From RGIG7213 sp045540335 (GTDB lineage Bacteria; Bacillota; Clostridia; Oscillospirales; CAG-272), in the NCBI GenBank assembly GCA_045540335.1, contig JAZQHC010000018.1:62001-126000 (forward strand): DNA of 64,000 nt, given 5' to 3'. Numbering within the stretch: the first letter of the stretch is position 1; each line of letters starts with the position of its first letter. A program made the translations under genes and the position numbers. Below the pieces are notes generated by a model that ran no database searches, was not told where the DNA came from, and was given only the letters and a program-made list of their open reading frames with translations. Positions 61,856 to 64,000 of the stretch are shown here, piece after piece.

Positions 61856-63189
61856 TTTTGCATAGTATTGCAAGTGAGGCGCTTCGTGCCTTTAACGTTG
61901 GAAAAAATGAAAAAATAGTTGTAGGGCTTTCGGGCGGTTCGGATTCGGTTTGCTTGCTTCACACATTGGTATCCTTGCGTGGGGCGGAAAATATTTTTGC
62001 CCTTCACGTAAACCACTGCATCAGAGGGCAGGACGCAAACGCCGACGAAGCATTTTGCCGCCTGCTTTGCGAACGCTTGGGCGTTAATATAAAATGTGTA
62101 AGGGCAGATATTCCTTCACTTGCGGAAAAAGAAAAGATCGGCTTGGAAGAGTGTGCGCGAAAATACAGATATAACGCATTTTTTACCTATGCAGGCGAAA
62201 ACGGGATACGTTTTATCGCCACGGCACATAATGCACGCGATAATGTAGAAGCAGTTGTATTCAACCTTTGCAGAGGTACCGGAATAAAGGGTATATGCGG
62301 AATACCGCCAATAAGATGTGAAAATAACTTTACGGTTATACGCCCAATATTAAAGGCTGATAAGGCGGATATTCTTTCGTATCTTGAAGAAAATAATCTT
62401 CAGTACGTTACGGATAAAACAAATGATTGTACCGATTACACGCGTAACTATATACGTCATAACGTTTTACCTTGCTTTTCACATATAAACCCCAATTTCG
62501 TTGAAAATATATCAAACTTTTCGGATATAATCTCTCAAGCAGACGAATATATCGGTATTCAAGCGCAAAGCTTTTTAAAAGAATGTATTAACGGCAGAAT
62601 AAACAGGGAAGATCTGGTATCGCTTCACCCTGCGGTGTCTGCCCGCGTTGTGATGCTGGCTTGCCCATGCACCCTGTCCTCGCAGTTGGTTCACGGTATT
62701 ATTCTTTTTGCTAAAGAGGCACACCCGGGCCAAAGTATAGATATTTCAAAAGAAACGGTTTTGTGTGCCGATAAAAATGAAATTTTCTTTACCGATCGTA
62801 AATTTAACGGTGAATATAGTTATCGCCTTGTTGAAGGTGTGAACAAATTTCCTGATTTAGGCTTTACTTTGTATCTTTTTTCCTACGAAGACCTTAAAAG
62901 GGAAAATATTTACAAAACATTAAAGTTCACTATACTTAATGGTGATACACTTGGTAAAGATGTTTTTATAAGAAACAAACAACCAAAGGATAAATTTAAT
63001 TACGGCGGTATTACGCATACGCCGAAAAAAATGCTTGCATCGAAAAATATACCGTCGCACCGGCGTAAAAACTATCCGGTCGTGTGTAGCGAAAACGGCG
63101 TTGTTTGTATGCCGGGCTTTCAGCCTAACGACGGGTTTGACGGTCGAAAATGCGATAAAAAAATCGTAATTGCATATGAAGGTGATTAA
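61852..63189 (+). CDS. tilS: tRNA(Ile)-lysidine synthetase
   Basis: 445 residues from a GTG overlapping the dnaB stop (GTGA). The PP-loop is GLSGGSDSVCLLH; HVNHCIRGQDANADE and TAHNARDNVEAV are TilS motifs, and a C-terminal TilS domain follows. It converts C34 of tRNA-Ile(CAT) to lysidine so that it reads AUA. Confidence 0.94.
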   Translation: MILHSIASEALRAFNVGKNEKIVVGLSGGSDSVCLLHTLVSLRGAENIFALHVNHCIRGQDANADEAFCRLLCERLGVNIKCVRADIPSLAEKEKIGLEECARKYRYNAFFTYAGENGIRFIATAHNARDNVEAVVFNLCRGTGIKGICGIPPIRCENNFTVIRPILKADKADILSYLEENNLQYVTDKTNDCTDYTRNYIRHNVLPCFSHINPNFVENISNFSDIISQADEYIGIQAQSFLKECINGRINREDLVSLHPAVSARVVMLACPCTLSSQLVHGIILFAKEAHPGQSIDISKETVLCADKNEIFFTDRKFNGEYSYRLVEGVNKFPDLGFTLYLFSYEDLKRENIYKTLKFTILNGDTLGKDVFIRNKQPKDKFNYGGITHTPKKMLASKNIPSHRRKNYPVVCSENGVVCMPGFQPNDGFDGRKCDKKIVIAYEGD

Positions 63190-63190
63190 A

Positions 63191-63742
63191 ATGAAACACT
63201 ATTATGATGATATTGAACAGGTGCTTGTGCCTGAAGAAAGAATTAACGAAATAGTAGCTGATATTGCACGCCGAATAGATGAGGATTTTAACGGTAAAAA
63301 CCTTATAATACTTTGTATATTAAAGGGTTCTATTATGTTCTTTTCCGATTTGCTTCGAAAAGTAACGCTGCCTGTTGAAATAGATTTTATGCGCGTGTCA
63401 TCTTATGGGTCAAATACAGAATCTACGGGAAACGTGCGTATTTTGCTTGACGTGGATCATGAAAAATTGATGTCGTCGCATATATTGATCGTTGAAGACA
63501 TAATCGACAGCGGCAGAACGTTGTCGTATCTTTGCGATTACCTTCGTTTAAGGGGCGCAAAAAGCGTACATACCTGCACCCTTCTTGATAAGCCAAGCAG
63601 GCGCGTGGTTGATTTTACACCTGATTATGTAGGTATCGAAATTCCCGATGAATTCGTTGTAGGTTACGGGTTGGATTACGATGAAAAATACAGAACGCTT
63701 CCGTACGTAGGTATTTTAAAACGTGAAATATATTCAAAATAA
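63191..63742 (+). CDS. hpt: Hypoxanthine phosphoribosyltransferase
   Basis: 183 residues from the ATG at 63191; the ribosome site GAAGGTGA lies in the tilS 3' end. PRPP loop LIVEDIIDSGRTLSYL is diagnostic. Salvages hypoxanthine and guanine. tilS-hpt-ftsH is conserved in Firmicutes. Confidence 0.95.
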   Translation: MKHYYDDIEQVLVPEERINEIVADIARRIDEDFNGKNLIILCILKGSIMFFSDLLRKVTLPVEIDFMRVSSYGSNTESTGNVRILLDVDHEKLMSSHILIVEDIIDSGRTLSYLCDYLRLRGAKSVHTCTLLDKPSRRVVDFTPDYVGIEIPDEFVVGYGLDYDEKYRTLPYVGILKREIYSK

Positions 63743-63757
63743 GAGTTTGGAGAAAGC

Positions 63758-64000
63758 ATGAAGTCTAATTATAAAGTATTTATTTTCTACGCCGTGCTGA
63801 TAATCGGCTTGTTTATTGTGGCTTCCTCTGTGCTTGGCGGTATTGCCACGGGCGAAGAAATCGAAAGCTACAGCACCGTAGTGAAGATGTTTAAGGATAA
63901 AGAAGTAAAAGCTTTTACTATCGACGATACGAATACGTTGCGTATGAAAGATAAAAACGATAAGGTTTATACTTACGCATTGCGTGATATTGCCATATTC
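63758..64000 (+). CDS. ftsH: ATP-dependent zinc metalloprotease FtsH, N-terminal part (cut by window edge)
   Basis: 81 visible codons starting MKSNYKVFIFYAVLIIGLFI, with GGAG upstream. A first membrane helix and the outer domain (SYSTVVKMFKDKEVKAFTID) are typical of FtsH. The AAA and protease domains lie outside the window. Position after hpt supports it. Confidence 0.88.
   Translation, partial: MKSNYKVFIFYAVLIIGLFIVASSVLGGIATGEEIESYSTVVKMFKDKEVKAFTIDDTNTLRMKDKNDKVYTYALRDIAIF

Noticed and set aside
1..64000. CRISPR array, rRNA genes, insertion sequences
   Set aside because: No regularly spaced repeat cluster, rRNA core sequence or transposase was seen anywhere in the window.

Overview
The window looks like chromosome from a Gram-positive, low-to-moderate-GC member of the Clostridia, probably an anaerobic gut or rumen Oscillospirales-type organism. 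Pointers are the consensus TTGACA/TATAAT promoters with 17-base spacers, strong GGAGG ribosome binding sites, a T-box leader, clustered pyrCKDFE with the PyrK-type (NAD-linked) dihydroorotate dehydrogenase, the tilS-hpt-ftsH order, and two secreted proteins ending in type I dockerins. The species cannot be named from sequence alone.

Layout. (1) 1-3.8 kb: leftward pyrimidine operon pyrC-pyrK-pyrD-pyrF-pyrE behind one good promoter. (2) 3.9-8.1 kb: two rightward dockerin-bearing secreted proteins, one with GLUG-like repeats and one with a CHAP amidase/peptidase domain, each with its own promoter. (3) 8.2-14 kb: a small ABC-2 transporter with an XRE regulator, then a leftward heterodimeric ABC exporter with one degenerate and one canonical ATP site. 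(4) 14.2-14.5 kb: tRNA-Met and tRNA-Glu.

(5) 14.4-30.9 kb: an integrated mobilizable island of about 16.4 kb. It is bounded by a 74-base direct repeat (73 of 74 identical) made from the transcription terminator of tRNA-Glu. Backbone: a serine recombinase at the right end, a LexA/CI-like repressor, a RepA-like helicase, MobC, a MobP-type relaxase with a nested MobB-like gene in another frame, and a structured oriT candidate. Cargo is almost entirely defence-like: a 707-residue PIN-like protein with coiled coil and two membrane helices; a two-gene PD-(D/E)XK nuclease plus SMC-like ATPase operon; and a fused HTH/double DNA methyltransferase facing two unrelated type II endonucleases (MvaI/BcnI-like and BsaWI/Cfr10I-like). 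The repressor and recombinase promoters share a 22-base upstream element, which suggests joint control of excision.

(6) 31-34.6 kb: an ECF sigma factor with a very long C-terminal extension, then an ECF sigma/anti-sigma-like pair. (7) 34.7-44.9 kb: an RpiB-like isomerase, gdhA, rpsF-ssb-rpsR, a YfhO membrane protein, a surface Ig-like protein with a lipid kinase, and a beta-lactamase-fold hydrolase. (8) 44.9-52.5 kb: a leftward operon (acyl-CoA-synthetase-like ligase, TIM-barrel isomerase, amidohydrolase) behind a complete T-box riboswitch, which is an unexpected target; then lysC behind an 845-residue GAP1-like protein. (9) 52.7-64 kb: tmk with an N-terminal extension, gpmI, a split chromate transporter with a RACE-type ferredoxin/ASKHA protein, then gdpP-rplI-dnaB-tilS-hpt-ftsH.

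The best candidates for something undescribed are the nuclease/ATPase pair (22.1-24.5 kb), the PIN-membrane protein (14.6-16.7 kb), and the methylase with two endonucleases (25.3-29.1 kb), all inside the island.
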